A stretch of 64,000 nucleotides of DNA from Viscum album (taxonomy: Eukaryota; Streptophyta; Magnoliopsida; Santalales; Viscaceae), in NCBI GenBank assembly GCA_963277665.1, contig OY728125.1, positions 1,712,022,889 through 1,712,086,888 on the forward strand. Direction: 5' to 3'. The notes below the pieces were generated by a model. It was not told where the DNA came from. It was given only the letters and a program-made list of their open reading frames with translations, and did not search any database. The position numbers were made by a program, and so were the translations under genes. Shown here piece after piece: positions 14,099 to 26,200 of the stretch; within the stretch, counting starts at the first letter, position 1, and each line of letters opens with the position of its first letter.

Positions 14099-14727
14099 AT
14101 GATACTATTTCTTCATATGATAAGAATATATTGTAGACTATTTCACTTCAATATATTTATTTTAGACCATGAAATATATGATCCTTCTTACTATATGGAT
14201 CATGTGTATAACTGGATGTCTCATTCTTTCTACTGGGTTCCATCTATAAATGATGACATACCCCATGTTAGACCATATCGTAATGTATAATCCATGAATT
14301 AGAAAAATACTAAGCATTAATTGAATATTTATACGAATCCAGTATTATAATCATAAAAACAGTTTCTTTGGGGATATTTAATCATAAATCCTTAATAATT
14401 TTTTGTAAAGAAAATGAGAATTATCATAAGAATATCCCTAGGAATTGTTCATCCTGGTGCACAGTAAGGCCAATTATAATGTACAAGGTGTCCCAGATTC
14501 AAGATCGGAATACCTTGTGGCCCTCATTACTCTTAGGTACATCTGTACCACAACCACATCCACTTATAGTATCCAGATAGTAATTTATTGGCTTGAAAAA
14601 AAACACATAATATGTACATTACCTAAATATTTTTATATTCTTAAATACATATCCTCAAAGTTGATCTTTGGGACAGGATCTATAATCTATGTTATGTAAA
14701 TATATTTCCATGGTTATAGCTAGAAAT

Positions 14728-14739
14728 CATTTGATACTA
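14728..14739 (-). other. Decayed primer-binding site (tRNA-iMet type) of LARD-A
   Basis: On the minus strand it reads TAGTATCAAATG, two bases from the LTR. The usual iMet site is TGGTATCAGAGC, and the sister element keeps TGGTATCAGAGG at 30019-30030. It fixes the minus orientation. Confidence 0.55.
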
Positions 14740-14741
14740 AC

Positions 14742-17700
14742 TATAATGACCCAATCTCAGATGCCTAGAGTCGGTGCATTATTATAATATATTGGCCGGA
14801 TTTTAAAGAATCGATTCTAGAAGGACTGATCAGTTTAGGATCCTTATTACATACATTAACTTTAAATTACAAATAAAAACATAAAATAAAACATTGGTAA
14901 TCCTTTGACAATGCCATTATTCTGCTAGCATAACCCTCCATATAAATCATAATGCACTTATTGTCATCCTGGGAAAATAAAACATATGAAAGGGGTGATC
15001 TCAGAACCTCGTTATGGTTAATCAATATATCACAAGCTTTCATAAATAATAATAATCATTTACCTCAAGGTATAAAATTTAAACACTACCATTTTAAATA
15101 TTTCCATCTGCATAATATGGAAAAAATAAATCAAATAACCCCATTTAATCATTCAAATGAATATTCTTCTTGTCAAATAATCACATGAAATATCAACAAT
15201 TAATCTCATAGTGAGATAATTCATAATTCTAGATATACTTTTTAGGCTTGGTTCCACGACCATATGAGTATGATATTAGTCAAAACCCAAATTAGTTTGT
15301 CTCATGATTAATATCAATGCATCTAGGGGAATTCATCAACCTATCCCTAACTTGTAGGAATTTCAGTAACTAGCACCCCAACTAATATGAAATAAATAAC
15401 TGGTCCCTAACCCCTTTATTTTTATGTCCAATGAATTCCTCTTATGAAAGGGTTATTCCATAACAATAACATTCTTATTAAAACTATCATACAAAATGTT
15501 AATACTCTATCTATAAGCCATTAATGGAATAAAAGTTGAGCAACCAGAGTAAAATTTATCATATACACTTATATATAATATTAAATATTTTATCATAATA
15601 AATCATCCTCAGTTAAGCATAAAATACAACATATTATGTTCTCATAGATGAATATTATCTAATAAAATCATTAAAATTCATAGGGAGAATATCCCTTTTT
15701 TACTTTGTAAAAAATAAAAATCACATAATTTATAATAGAATGTATTTAAAAGTTATTTTTTAATAAATGTATCCCTTAAAAATTTGAACCATTTTGATGG
15801 AGTTCACATTTTAATAAATTCATGTTCAAAAAAAAAATCCTCAAAACTATTTTGAGAAAACAGACATTAATGAGAAATTTTAAGAAGAATAAATATTTAA
15901 AATATTTAAAATGATGTTTTAGTGAGAGTCCCTTAAATTAAACAATGAAAATAATCCTTTTTAAAAAATTTGAATTAAATTAAAAATTGAAATAAAATTT
16001 TCTTTATAATCTTATATATATATATATAAATAAATATGTATGATAATATCAGGAATATTGAAATGGAGAAAGGATTAATTCTTTTAATATTCAAAGAATC
16101 AAATACTAGTTTGAAAATCTAAATAATAATACAAATATCTTCCAATGAATATTTAAATTCCATGATGACAAATTAATTCATTATTTCAAACATAACAGTG
16201 GTATTACATACACTACACATAAGAAATTCATTGTGAAGATGGATTATATCTAAAGAATCGTAAATGTGAGACAAAATTCCATTTCATTAGGTCTCATACA
16301 CTCCATATATGATAAAAAGTAATGTTTAATGGTTTTAAAAAATTTATTAACTTTTAATAGAATCATAATAATATTTATGTTAACATATATGATTCATTAA
16401 TGAATTTATATTACACATTTATTAATAATTTCCATGTTAAGGAAACAGTTCGGGTAATAATCGATGTCTTTATCAGACGTGTTTCTACTATTTATTCATA
16501 ATCATGTCACATAGATCATGATTTAAATTCATTTATAATGTATAACATGATTTATATCTCATATATATTTAGAATATAAATATACATAATTGGTATAAAT
16601 ATGAAATTGAATACACCGTTCATGGAGATGGTAGGCCGTACATATGCAAGAATGTTGTTTTTATTTTCTTATCATACTGATTAGAAATAAGTGAGTGAAA
16701 TATATGTATATGTATATATATATTATTAGAGTTATTATGTGATTTATTTAATACTTATTAATAATATATATTTTCGTTTTCATTCTTTAATGGAGAACGT
16801 GGAAGATGAATCTCGTTGCATCGTGGTGGTGGTAAGTCGTACATACGCTCGAGCGACAATATCATTTCCTTAATGGTTGAATGGTATAACATAGGATTTA
16901 ATAAGAATTATACATAAATAATATCATGTTATATTTATTATTTACATCATTTATATTTGTTGTTATACCCATATAAATAATGTGTAATAGAAAATTGTTT
17001 ACACCATGTTGTGGAGATGGTAAGTCGTACGTACGCACGCACGGTGGTATTGTTTATCATACGATGTGTTAAAGGAGGAATATGGTTGTCGAATAATTAT
17101 TAAAAACATCTCAACATATATTAGATTGTGTATTTATTAATTAAGTATGGAAATTCTTAGTAAGGGGATGTACAAGTAGAAAATAACATTGAAAGAGGAG
17201 AAAAAACAATTACCTCTATTCGGGTATCTAATTTCTATATGTTCAAATGGACATCATAAGATGAATTTATGACCAAATTAAGACATATTGGTAGTATTGA
17301 GAGAAGTTGGTAGAGAAAATGGGCGGGATTTTACCGAGATGAAGGGATTTGGATATGTGAATTAGAGATAAAGAAAAGTTCCCTTTTATTGGAGAGGTGA
17401 GGAGTACTTTTTGATGATCTTAAAATATTAATTTATTATAAATTAATTTTCTATTGAAAATCGCTCCAAAGTGATTTATTTTGAAACTAATATGAGTAAT
17501 TGTCGAAATCCTCTAAACCAATTAATTTTAGAAATTCTTAGGTTATAAAAGTAACTTTATCTTTTTGATTTTACCCTTAGTTAACCAATTTAACACTTAC
17601 CATACCTTCTTGTATTTTTACACTATAGGGTTAATATATTAACTATAAATTTCAAAAAGAACCCCAGTCGGATAATTTAGGAAATATTTGAAATTATAAA

Positions 17701-19144
17701 CTTTATTTGGATGAAACTTATATTTTTTTGACTTTTAAATCAATTAATAAAATAGTATTTATTTTAAAATATCATATATGCAAATTTTAATACTTTTAAA
17801 TATTTTCATTTCTAAAAATATAAATCCAACATGATACTAACGATCCAATACATCATATATGTCACCAGAATGTATATATTATCCATAAAATTATTTAATG
17901 TCATCAATTAAGTAAAACTATATTTATTTTAATATTCCTAACAGCATTATTTGATATCATAATTAATTAAACTATTACTACACCCTAATTATGTCAGCAA
18001 TTATTTTATTTGTTTATTTTCTAAAAATTATAAATAAATTATAATAATGTATATAATTTTCATATCTTAATAAATAATATTTATAGTCAAACATGTAACT
18101 TATATAACATCTTATTAAAAATAAAATAGTTATTAAAATTTGAATGTCGATTTGACAATTGTTTTTAAATAAAATATATTAAATGTCTAAATCAAACAGA
18201 ACTGGCTTAAAAGGGATCATATTTTGGATCTGAGGATTATTTTGGTTGATAAATAAATATAAAATAAAATTAGAAAATGGTTTATGGAAATATTATGTTA
18301 TTATAATATTATTTTTACCTTTAATTTCATTATTTACCTATAACTGTGGTAAATAAAAATCAAAAGATACTATAATCTAAATATAATTTTCATCTTACTA
18401 GACCACATTTTTTATACTGATTACAACCATGTATATTATATATTTTAAATTCAATTCACAGAAGCAGCAAAATTATTTTTAATGCTAATATGAAAATCTG
18501 GCTTTATGGTGGGTAAAAAGTCATTAAAAAAGATCATAGAATTTTTCTATCTAATTCTATTAAAAAATGTTTCCATTCACCTAAATTGGGTTAATATATA
18601 AAATATTTATCTATTTTAACTTGAAAATAAATTTCATATATAAAAATTAAATAAATTAAAATGTTGGGTTTTAAACAATAATGTAGTGTTTTTCACTATT
18701 CATCAAAATTTGATAGTTTTCAGAATAATAGAAAAAATTCACCCTAATATATTTTTCATATTAACAGTTACAAAATGAAGTATATTTTTTCAAATTTTTT
18801 TCTATTTTTTTCTAAAATTAATTTTATTTTTGTACCGAAAAGGGCATAAAAAGTAGATCCTTAAAAAATAGTATTTGTAAACATATAACTATTTTACCGA
18901 AACATAGAGATTTTATTAAAAATTTGTCTTATTTATGTGAAAAAATTATGAATAAAATTTTCAAAATTACATATTACTATTTATATTGCAATTTTTAAAG
19001 GATAAGTTATAAATATATCAATTAAATAATTTTCACCCTATGTTTTTTATTGAAACTCAATCATGTGTGTTATGCATGCCATCTTGGTGTTCCGTGAAAA
19101 ACAAGCTATTTAATATTACATAATATGAAATATTGTGTGTTACA
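14742..19144 (-). repeat. LARD-A LTR copy 3 (outer right, 5' LTR)
   Basis: Starts TATAATGACCCA (TG to TA change) and ends TGTGTTACA, followed by the TAAAT target duplication. Shares with copies 1 and 2 the three TACGTACG-type blocks (16625, 16824, 17011) and the end block around 19050 (CAATC-TGTGTGTTA). The subfamily end block differs from LARD-B. Confidence 0.8.
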
Positions 19145-19679
19145 TAAATTATGGTAATGAGTATTCAAACTACACCATAGATTCAAGAGACCATCTCGTG
19201 TATAGTTTGAATTCATTAAATGTGGAGTATGTTGATGCCAAGGGCCAAAAGTTTGACAAATCTATGGCTGGGCCTGGAGAAAAAATGTTTGAGAGTCCCT
19301 ACATATCCCATGATGATGGTAATCAAGGCACATATAGTTCTTGATGATGTCATGGTAGGTGATCTCTGTCAGGGGAAATGTTCTATCAAACAATAATATA
19401 ATAGTGTTATGTAGTGTATTATAACGTAGATTATCATCATGAAAATTGGACACTATTTGTTACGCTATTTATGGTCTTGCAACACAGACTATAGGGACTC
19501 TTAGTTTAAAGTAATAGAGTTTGGACCATGAGGGATAATATCTAAAATGGATATGTTTAGTGAGTTGTTATGAAAATCCTAACATGAATGGATCCAAATG
19601 AGGCTTAACACTACATCAAACATTCTTGAGAAGAGTCCTACATGTGGTTCAGAGTTGTGATGCTCATAATATAGGCTCC

Positions 19680-20414
19680 CACTACTAGAAATGTGACCTT
19701 TCCCAACACTTCTATACCCCCTTTCCCAACGGTTTTGCCAAACCATTGGTAAATCCCACATTGTGGCATCTTTTCCCAACGGTCTTCCAAAACCGTTTGG
19801 AAAGGGTAGGCTTTCCCAACGTTTTGGCAAAACTATTGGGAAAGGTCCAATTTGTGGCCACTTTTCTCAATGGTTTTGGCCAAACCGTTGGGAAAGGTCC
19901 AATTTGTGGCCACGTTTCCCAAAGGTTTGGCCAAACCGTTGGGAAAGGTCCCCAATATTTCAACATAACTTCCTAGGTTTTAGGGACCTATACCAACGGT
20001 TTTGACAACCGTTGGTATAGGTCCTTTGAATTTTTATCAGATCCTCTTATCTATAACATTTTATAAATCAAAATTTAAAATAATTATGATAATAAATATA
20101 TATATTTATGATAATATGTTCACAAAAGTCATGTTAGGTTAGTGGTTAGGTCGTTCAATGTTAAACCGGAGGTCCTGGGATCAAATCCCAGTGAATTTTT
20201 TTTTTGGAAATACATATACCAACGGTTTTAAGGAACCGTTGTTATAGATTTTCATATTACCTTTACCAACGGTTTTCAAAACCGTTGGTATAGACCTATC
20301 CCAACGGCTTACTTACCTACGGTTCTCCAAACCGTTGGTATAGGTTATACCAACGGTTTAGAGGCCTATACCAACGGTTCCAACCCGTTGGTATAGGTTA
20401 GTTTTCCAGTAGTG
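19680..20414. mobile_element. Non-autonomous CACTA (En/Spm-like) MITE
   Basis: Begins CACTACTAGAAA and ends TTTTCCAGTAGTG, imperfect terminal inverted repeats of the CACTA type, flanked by a perfect 3-bp duplication TCC (19677-19679 and 20415-20417). Subterminal DNA is packed with CCAACGGTTTT/AAACCGTTGG repeats in both orientations (19690-19975 and 20218-20395), which act as transposase-binding arrays in CACTA elements. It has no transposase; the open frames on both strands at 19579-20005 are by-products of the inverted repeats. At 735 bp it is a deletion derivative moved by an autonomous CACTA elsewhere. Confidence 0.9.
20125..20205 (+). other. tRNA-like module inside the CACTA MITE, with T-run terminator
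   Basis: TAGGTTAGTGGTTAGG (20135-20150) fits the A box. CTGGGATCAAATCCCAG (20175-20191) is a perfect 5-bp T-arm with a 7-base loop and a B-box-like core. The flanks AAAGTCA and TGAATTT pair at six of seven positions like an acceptor stem, and a TGTTAAA stretch sits where the anticodon loop would be, suggesting tRNA-Asn(GTT) ancestry. Ten T residues (20196-20205) follow directly, as in pol III terminators. The anticodon stem is poor, so I call it tRNA-derived, not a tRNA gene. Confidence 0.6.
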
Positions 20415-20762
20415 TCCCAGTTTATGGTCATGTAGATCCTACCAGAAATAAAGGGGAGTATAATTTTCCTCTGGGCCCAATGATAATGTGTCTGATGATC
20501 TGTACCTATCCCATAATGAATGGAATCAATCCACTCAGATCTTTCACCTCCCGAAAAGTTTAATGTTGTCTGGTAAGGACATAGGTGGCCCAGTATTAAA
20601 GAGGGATAATGTTGAATCTATACTTGAGATTGAAAATCTAGGAGTCACTACAAATCCCATGCAGATTCGAATCATGCCACTCATATTTCTTAAAAGAAGA
20701 CCACTCTACATAGATATAAACCATGCATAAGAATAGAATATTTTTTTGTAATTGTTATGTTT

Positions 20763-22745
20763 TGTGTGCATGTACTAGGGTGGGAAACCCAAGAATCACA
20801 AAGTATTTATTTTAGACAAGAATCAAGCCATATATTGTTTTTGACAAGTGTAATGGTAGATAAAGAGTGAAAAGGTGATGTCCTCTCAAGAATGGACACC
20901 AAGATGCTATTTTATTTTCATCATGCATCAAGGATGATTTTTTCGTAGATAACATCATGTGACAGGATTGATCTATGAAGTTTAATGTCATGCGGTAAGT
21001 ATTCTAATGGTAATGAATTTCCTTATCATGGAACTAGGATGTAGGGGGTAGTGGTGTTCCAAAGGTGGTGTGTATGGTGTGACAAATATTACCCAAAACG
21101 AATGAGGTACATAATGGCCCATACCACACCATGTTGGAACTAAATATGTTATTTTATAGAAATAGAAAATTATTTTTATTAGTTTTAAATCTACATAGGG
21201 TTGATCATGGAGAAAACAAGGAATTTGGTCTAATGATTGAGGCTAAATGCAGAATTGAATGAGAAACAGATTCACCGTGTTCGCCCAATTATTATGCCTC
21301 AAAATCCGTATTTTGTTTTTGGAAAAGGAATACTTTATGAAATGTAGGTGAACCAAAAACAACATAGTAGGAACAGTTCAAGGATCCATAAATATGGTAT
21401 GCATATTGGCGGATTGCGAACCATGTTACGGGAACGTTTCACGACCCAAAAATGGTTTTGGTGATGACTTGTTGATTGCTGGAATGACTTTAGTATGAAA
21501 ATGGTGTGAGTGTTCATGCTATGGTGTGTCATTCATGAAAAAATGGGGGGAGTTTCATTGAAGATTCCATTGTTGGGATGGATTTTTGTAGGAAAAAAGG
21601 TGTATATCGAGTTGTGAAAGATATTTTCCACTACAAAGGGATGAGTCACAATATGCAGACCACATAGGTATATGGTTCGCAGGAGATTCCCGGTATGCGG
21701 TGAAGGTGGGGCTATATCAATGATTTTTAAAATCTACAGTAAGAGGATTATACAGACAAATATTCCTTTTAAAGGATCACTAATCCCATTGCTTTGGTAA
21801 GTAGAGAAAATTCTATTAGAATAATTCATCGCTCTGGGAATTTGGAAATGGAAGAGGTTTGAATAGAATAACTTTTTCTATAGGGTTTTCTATGGACCAC
21901 AAAGGAAACATATGTTCTTATAAGAGAGTCTATAATCAAAATAGGTACTTGGTATGTGGTTCTAATGGGGTAAATAGATAATGTGAGGTAGTATGTAGAG
22001 TAAGGTAGTATAAAAATGAAGGAAGTACAAGAAATACGGTTCACGGAGGAGAAGTTGGTCGATAGTAAAGAAGGAGTATGTGATAGAATAAGAGAAGTTA
22101 GTTCCCAAATTTGGTATATTAAGGAGGAATGCAGTCACAGTATGAAAAATGTATTTTTTTTGGTGGTATGTGGAGCACTATAATACATAGAGGATGAAGG
22201 CCATTTCACGGAGAACATGTTCGTGAACAAATAGTATGTGGATATTTAAATTTCATAGACAACATGAAAACCTGAATTCAACAGAGAATCAATTCAAAGT
22301 TCAGTATGAATTATTTAATTCAATCCCATTGAAGCGACCGTAATGTCAACAAATTGATCGTAGATTCTTCCAACACAATGAGAATGGATAATTCAACAAA
22401 AGTGATATGAGGGATGCAGAGTGATATCTCTAAAACATTGTAAAGGTAATGTTCATGGTGAAGAGTGATTATGCTAAAAAAATTACTCCACAACAAGAAG
22501 TTAATTGTAGACTTTGGTATGACATAAAAATATTCATGGTAAGATCCTTGTACATATAACTTAGTGGTGAACCATATAAAATTGTTGTCTCTTATATTTT
22601 CATATGGTTTTTTATTATCAGTACATTCTCATTATACTGGTTTAACATGTTCGTACTTACGTGGGAAAAATATCAATTAGTGTAACAGAAAAGGTTGACA
22701 CCCAAATTATCCCCCACCCATCTCAGGGTGTTTTGGTGTCCTTCA
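20763..22745 (+). repeat. copia 5' LTR
   Basis: Matches 60107-62070 in order. Shared blocks include TTGATCA-GGAG--AACAAGGAAT (21190/60510), TTTTTGGAAAAGGA (21316/60634), GTTCAAGGAT (21374/60692), GAGAAGTTGGTC (22047/61378) and the end block CTCAGGGTGTT...GTCCTTCA (22720-22745/62046-62070). The copies are much diverged, so the insertion is old. The start at TGTGTGC is provisional; similarity is clear only from about 21160. Confidence 0.65.
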
Positions 22746-22747
22746 AT

Positions 22748-22759
22748 TGGTATTATATC
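22748..22759 (+). other. Decayed copia primer-binding site (tRNA-iMet type)
   Basis: TGGTATTATATC lies two bases after the LTR end; the common site is TGGTATCAGAGC. It agrees with the plus orientation of the gag and pol remains. Confidence 0.5.
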
Positions 22760-22772
22760 ATAATGGTTTCTG

Positions 22773-23248
22773 GTGTTAAATAGGTCGTTTTCCTCAATGG
22801 AAAATGTAGTTCTTGTCAGGAGAGTCCCCCTAATTGATGGAAGAAAAATACAAATCTGGTTGAATAGGATGAGATCTCATCTAAGATCTATTGGAATAGA
22901 ACTCATGTTTACCACTCTGTATGTAATTATAGTCACTGATCCAACTAGGATGTTTATGACTAATACATACAATAAAATTTTTAATGCTGATGCCAAATCA
23001 GACGATTCATCACAAAGATATTTATATTCAGATAAATCTTAAGGTGATAAGTTATTCATCCGCAATGATTATATGGGAAAACTGGAGAATATTAATGAAT
23101 GTGAAACAATGTGAAGATGGAAATATTGTATGTATTTCAGAATTGAATTGATTATCTGTATATGCATCCTGATGAAAATCAATATACCTTTTTCAATTGA
23201 TTTACTAATTTTTTTGGTTAAATATGGGGACACGAAGAAGAAATCAAA
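22773..23248 (+). pseudogene. copia gag, N-terminal part
   Basis: An open stretch of 89 codons (22773-23042) begins 25 bases after the primer site. It contains RRVPLIDGRKIQIWLNRMR followed by SHLRSIG, the typical start of plant copia gag (x-P-x-L-x-G-x-N-Y-x-x-W-x-x-R-M-x-x-x-L). The second methionine (22797) may be the true start. After a stop at 23040-23042 only broken pieces continue to 23248, where LARD-B cuts the gene. Gag would form the virus-like particle. The downstream half is at 34461. Confidence 0.65.
23244..23248. repeat. Target-site duplication of LARD-B (left copy)
   Basis: TCAAA here and TCAAA at 34456-34460 are identical and directly abut the two outer LTR ends. They prove that LARD-B is a single insertion into copia gag. 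Confidence 0.9.
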
Positions 23249-26200
23249 TGTAAAACCCCGAATCCAGAAAACTAGAGCTGGTGCATTATTTAAATACATT
23301 TTCTTGAGTAAAAGGAATCAATTCCGAAAAGACCGTGCATTTTAGTAGTCTTGGAAAATAGATTACATTCATGAACGTTACTTTACACATTAAAAAATAA
23401 AACAAAACATAAATAATCCATTGAAAATGCCAATATTCTACTATCTTAACCCTCATATCAATCATAATACACTTCTTGGAATCCTGGAAAAACACATAAG
23501 AAAGGGGTGAGCTGAGATGCTCAATAAGGGTAAATAATATAGCAGAAGCTATAAAATTTTAAGGAATGATGTGTAAGAAAAACAACAACCTTTTAAACAT
23601 ATACATGAACATAATATAAGGAAAATAAATGAAACATTACCATATAAACATGCACAAGGATATTCAACTAGTCGAATAATCACATGTAATAATTAATTTC
23701 ATAGTTAAGGAATGTCGAATGCCGGACATCATTACCACATAGTCAAGGCATTGTGCCAAGACTAAAACTAAATTTTGTTCAAGGCCTTGTGGAACAACAC
23801 TAATTTATATCCTGAGACCTACCGATGCATCGAGGAGTTATATCAGGATCCACCCGTCACTTACTAAGTCCAATACATTTATCCTATGAAAATATAGAAA
23901 CATATCATAAACATTCATATTAAAACTAGCATAAAAATGTCAATAATTCAACCATGACCCATGGGGGGTTTAAAAATAGCTCATCCACATTCAAACATAT
24001 CATAAATAATTCAATACAATATTGAATATTTTATTGTAATAAATCAACCTTAATCTATAATAATATCCAATAAAGGATGCTGACATAATTGAAAATGATT
24101 AGTAAAACTTTACGAGAGAGATATCCCATTTTGTGAAATCATTTAAAAATCATACATTTATAAAAGAATTAATTTAACAGATATTTTTAAATCAATGTAT
24201 ACCATAACAATATGAAAATTTTGAATGGAATTAACATTTTAAAACAATCATGTTTATATAAATAAATCCTTAAAATGATTTTGAAAACATGTATATTAAA
24301 GAGAAAGATTTAGAATAATAAATATTTAAAACATTTAAAATGATTTTTTAGTTAAAGAGTACCTAAAATGAATAATTTTGAAATTTAATTTATTAAACAT
24401 GGACATGGATAAAAAATATGTCCCAGAAAATACCTTCAAATAAAAAATCTTAGATAATAATTAGATTGAGGAATTAACCCTTACCTTGCACTTTCCATTG
24501 GTCAAGGGTACGTTTAACTCATGTATAATGTCCATAATATGTTATTAAATTATACAATAACCATATTAATTTTTATTATATCATTCATGATTCATTAATG
24601 ACTTCATACTACTGATTTAATAATGATTTCCATGTTAAATTAACATTTCGTGTAATAATCACTTTCTTTATCATATGTGTATTAACATTTTATTATTAAT
24701 CGTATCATTTAGATAATTATTTAAATACTTCTATAATATAAAACATGATTTATATATCATATATTTTCAGAATATAAATATTAATAATAGATAGATATAT
24801 TAAATGGAAAACACCGTTTATTGAAATGGTTTGCCGTACGTACGGATACATGTTGTTTTTGTTTTCATATCGTATTGAACGGAAGTAAGTGAATAAGATA
24901 TATGCAAGTAAATACATATATATATATATACAGTATAATTTTTATTTAATATATTACATACATATTAATAATATTTTTTTATACCTCATTGAATGTAGAA
25001 TGTAGAAATGAATCTATCACATTGTGGAGGCGGTATGTCGTATGTACACATGAGGGGAAATATCATTTTCTAAATGATTAAAAGTTGTGTAATTTGATAG
25101 TATCCTAATTTTATAGAGAAATGATCATGTCATATTCATTATTTATCTACATATTAATCATCATTTTATCTATCCATATAACATAGTATTGAATAACAAA
25201 TTACACCACAACATGGTGACGGTAAGCCGTATGTATGCACACATGGTGACATTATCATTCATAGAATGGATTGAATAAGTAATATTGTTGTACCATAATT
25301 ATAATAACCTTAAAATGTTTAGATGTTATTGTAGTTATTATTTTGTTATGTAAGTAATAGATAAAGAGAAAGTGGAAGAAGAAAAGATCATTGAAAGAGG
25401 TGATAAAATAATTACCTATCATTTTGGTGTTTCCTTTTGATTTGAACAAATTGGACAATAGGTTGGCATTATTCTCAATGTAAGGCTTCTTGGATGAAGT
25501 GAGGGATGTTGGTAGAAAAATGGTGCATGGGTTTCCTAAGCCAAATTGCTTTGGAGGTGTGACTTTGAGAGAAGGGGAAGTACCCATCTATAAGAGAGGC
25601 GAGGGTCACTTTAGGAAAAATTTAAAATATTATTTTATTATAAAATCATTTCCAGTATCTAATGCCTTAGCATTGATTCCTTTAGAAGATAATGTGTCAA
25701 TGGGTTGAAATACTCTCAAAACACAGGTTTTATACAAGTTTAGATCACTATAATTTCTCTATCTTTTAGATTTAACCCTTAGTTAAATAGTTTAACTTCC
25801 ACCATGTCATCCTGTATTAATATAATAAGTGGTTAATAAACCTAAAATAAAATGCCAATAGAACATAAAGTTGTTCATTAATGACATATAATTCATTATA
25901 TAAGACATTTTATTGAACCTTAAATTTTTAGGATTATTATATCATTCAATAATATAGTATTTTTTTAAAAGTCATTTATGTCAATTTTGACAATATTTGG
26001 TATTTGTTTCTTGTGAATGACATAAAAAGTTGATTAATTCAAAAAAATACATTAAATAAACCCCAACATGTCATAATCACATCTAAAATTCGTGGATTTC
26101 ATCTAAAGTCTCAATTCACATTTATTTTGATATTTATAATATCATTTATTTTAATAATTTATTAATAAGGTAATTAATGCATTATCATTATGTCATAGAT

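Larger units (their letters stand above)
12347..14741 (-). mobile_element. LARD-A internal region 2
   Basis: Sits between LTR copies 2 and 3. Beside LTR copy 2 the minus strand reads GGAGGGTAGAA (rc of 12347-12357), a good polypurine tract. Beside LTR copy 3 lies a decayed primer site (14728-14739). It holds the best kept gag knuckle (13830-14098) and the most decayed tRNA-like module (12940-13010). No other coding trace is visible. Confidence 0.7.
1099..19144 (-). mobile_element. LARD-A: non-autonomous Tekay/Del-like gypsy element with three LTRs and two internal regions in tandem
   Basis: Three LTR copies (1099-5519, 7907-12346, 14742-19144; 4421, 4440 and 4403 bp) alternate with two internal regions (5520-7906 and 12347-14741; 2387 and 2395 bp). 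LTRs begin TGTAACGC/TGTAATGC/TATAATGA and end near GGTGTTACA, the short inverted termini seen in many plant gypsy elements. Left of the inner LTR starts lie decayed matches to the tRNA-iMet primer site, so the element reads on the minus strand. The only coding trace is a broken gag zinc knuckle in each internal region; there is no protease, RT, RNase H or integrase. Very long LTRs with a small internal region fit the LARD class. TSDs TGAAT/TAAAT bracket the whole array, so it behaves as one insertion that later gained an extra LTR-internal unit, or that inserted in that form. Confidence 0.8.
19145..20762 (-). mobile_element. Decayed Ogre/Tat-like element, post-pol spacer fragment (layer 1, middle piece)
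   Basis: Positions 19266-19540 match 42706-42890 of the Ogre-like element: GGCTGGGCCTGGAG, then CCTACATATCCCATGATGATG with CATATAGTTC (19298-19338), then a GTTTGGACCAT block. A second decayed block of the same kind starts near 20497. The region is interrupted by the CACTA MITE (19680-20414). A frame at 20488-20730 is open for 80 codons but has no recognisable domain and overlaps the decayed repeat block. At 20686-20707 a 22-base stretch matches 51306-51327 of the Ogre-like element at 20-21 positions. The right end is the copia insertion. Confidence 0.55.

Noticed and set aside
19579..20005. Overlapping open frames on both strands in the CACTA MITE
   Set aside because: They arise from the inverted CCAACGG/CCGTTGG repeats and encode only repeated low-complexity peptides.
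20488..20730. 80-codon plus-strand frame as a small host gene
   Set aside because: It covers a decayed Ogre spacer block and has no promoter, domain or codon pattern to support it.
25255..25708. A 110-codon minus frame and a 72-codon plus frame in LARD-B left LTR
   Set aside because: Overlapping, without domains, and not kept in the right LTR at the matching place (32200-32515).
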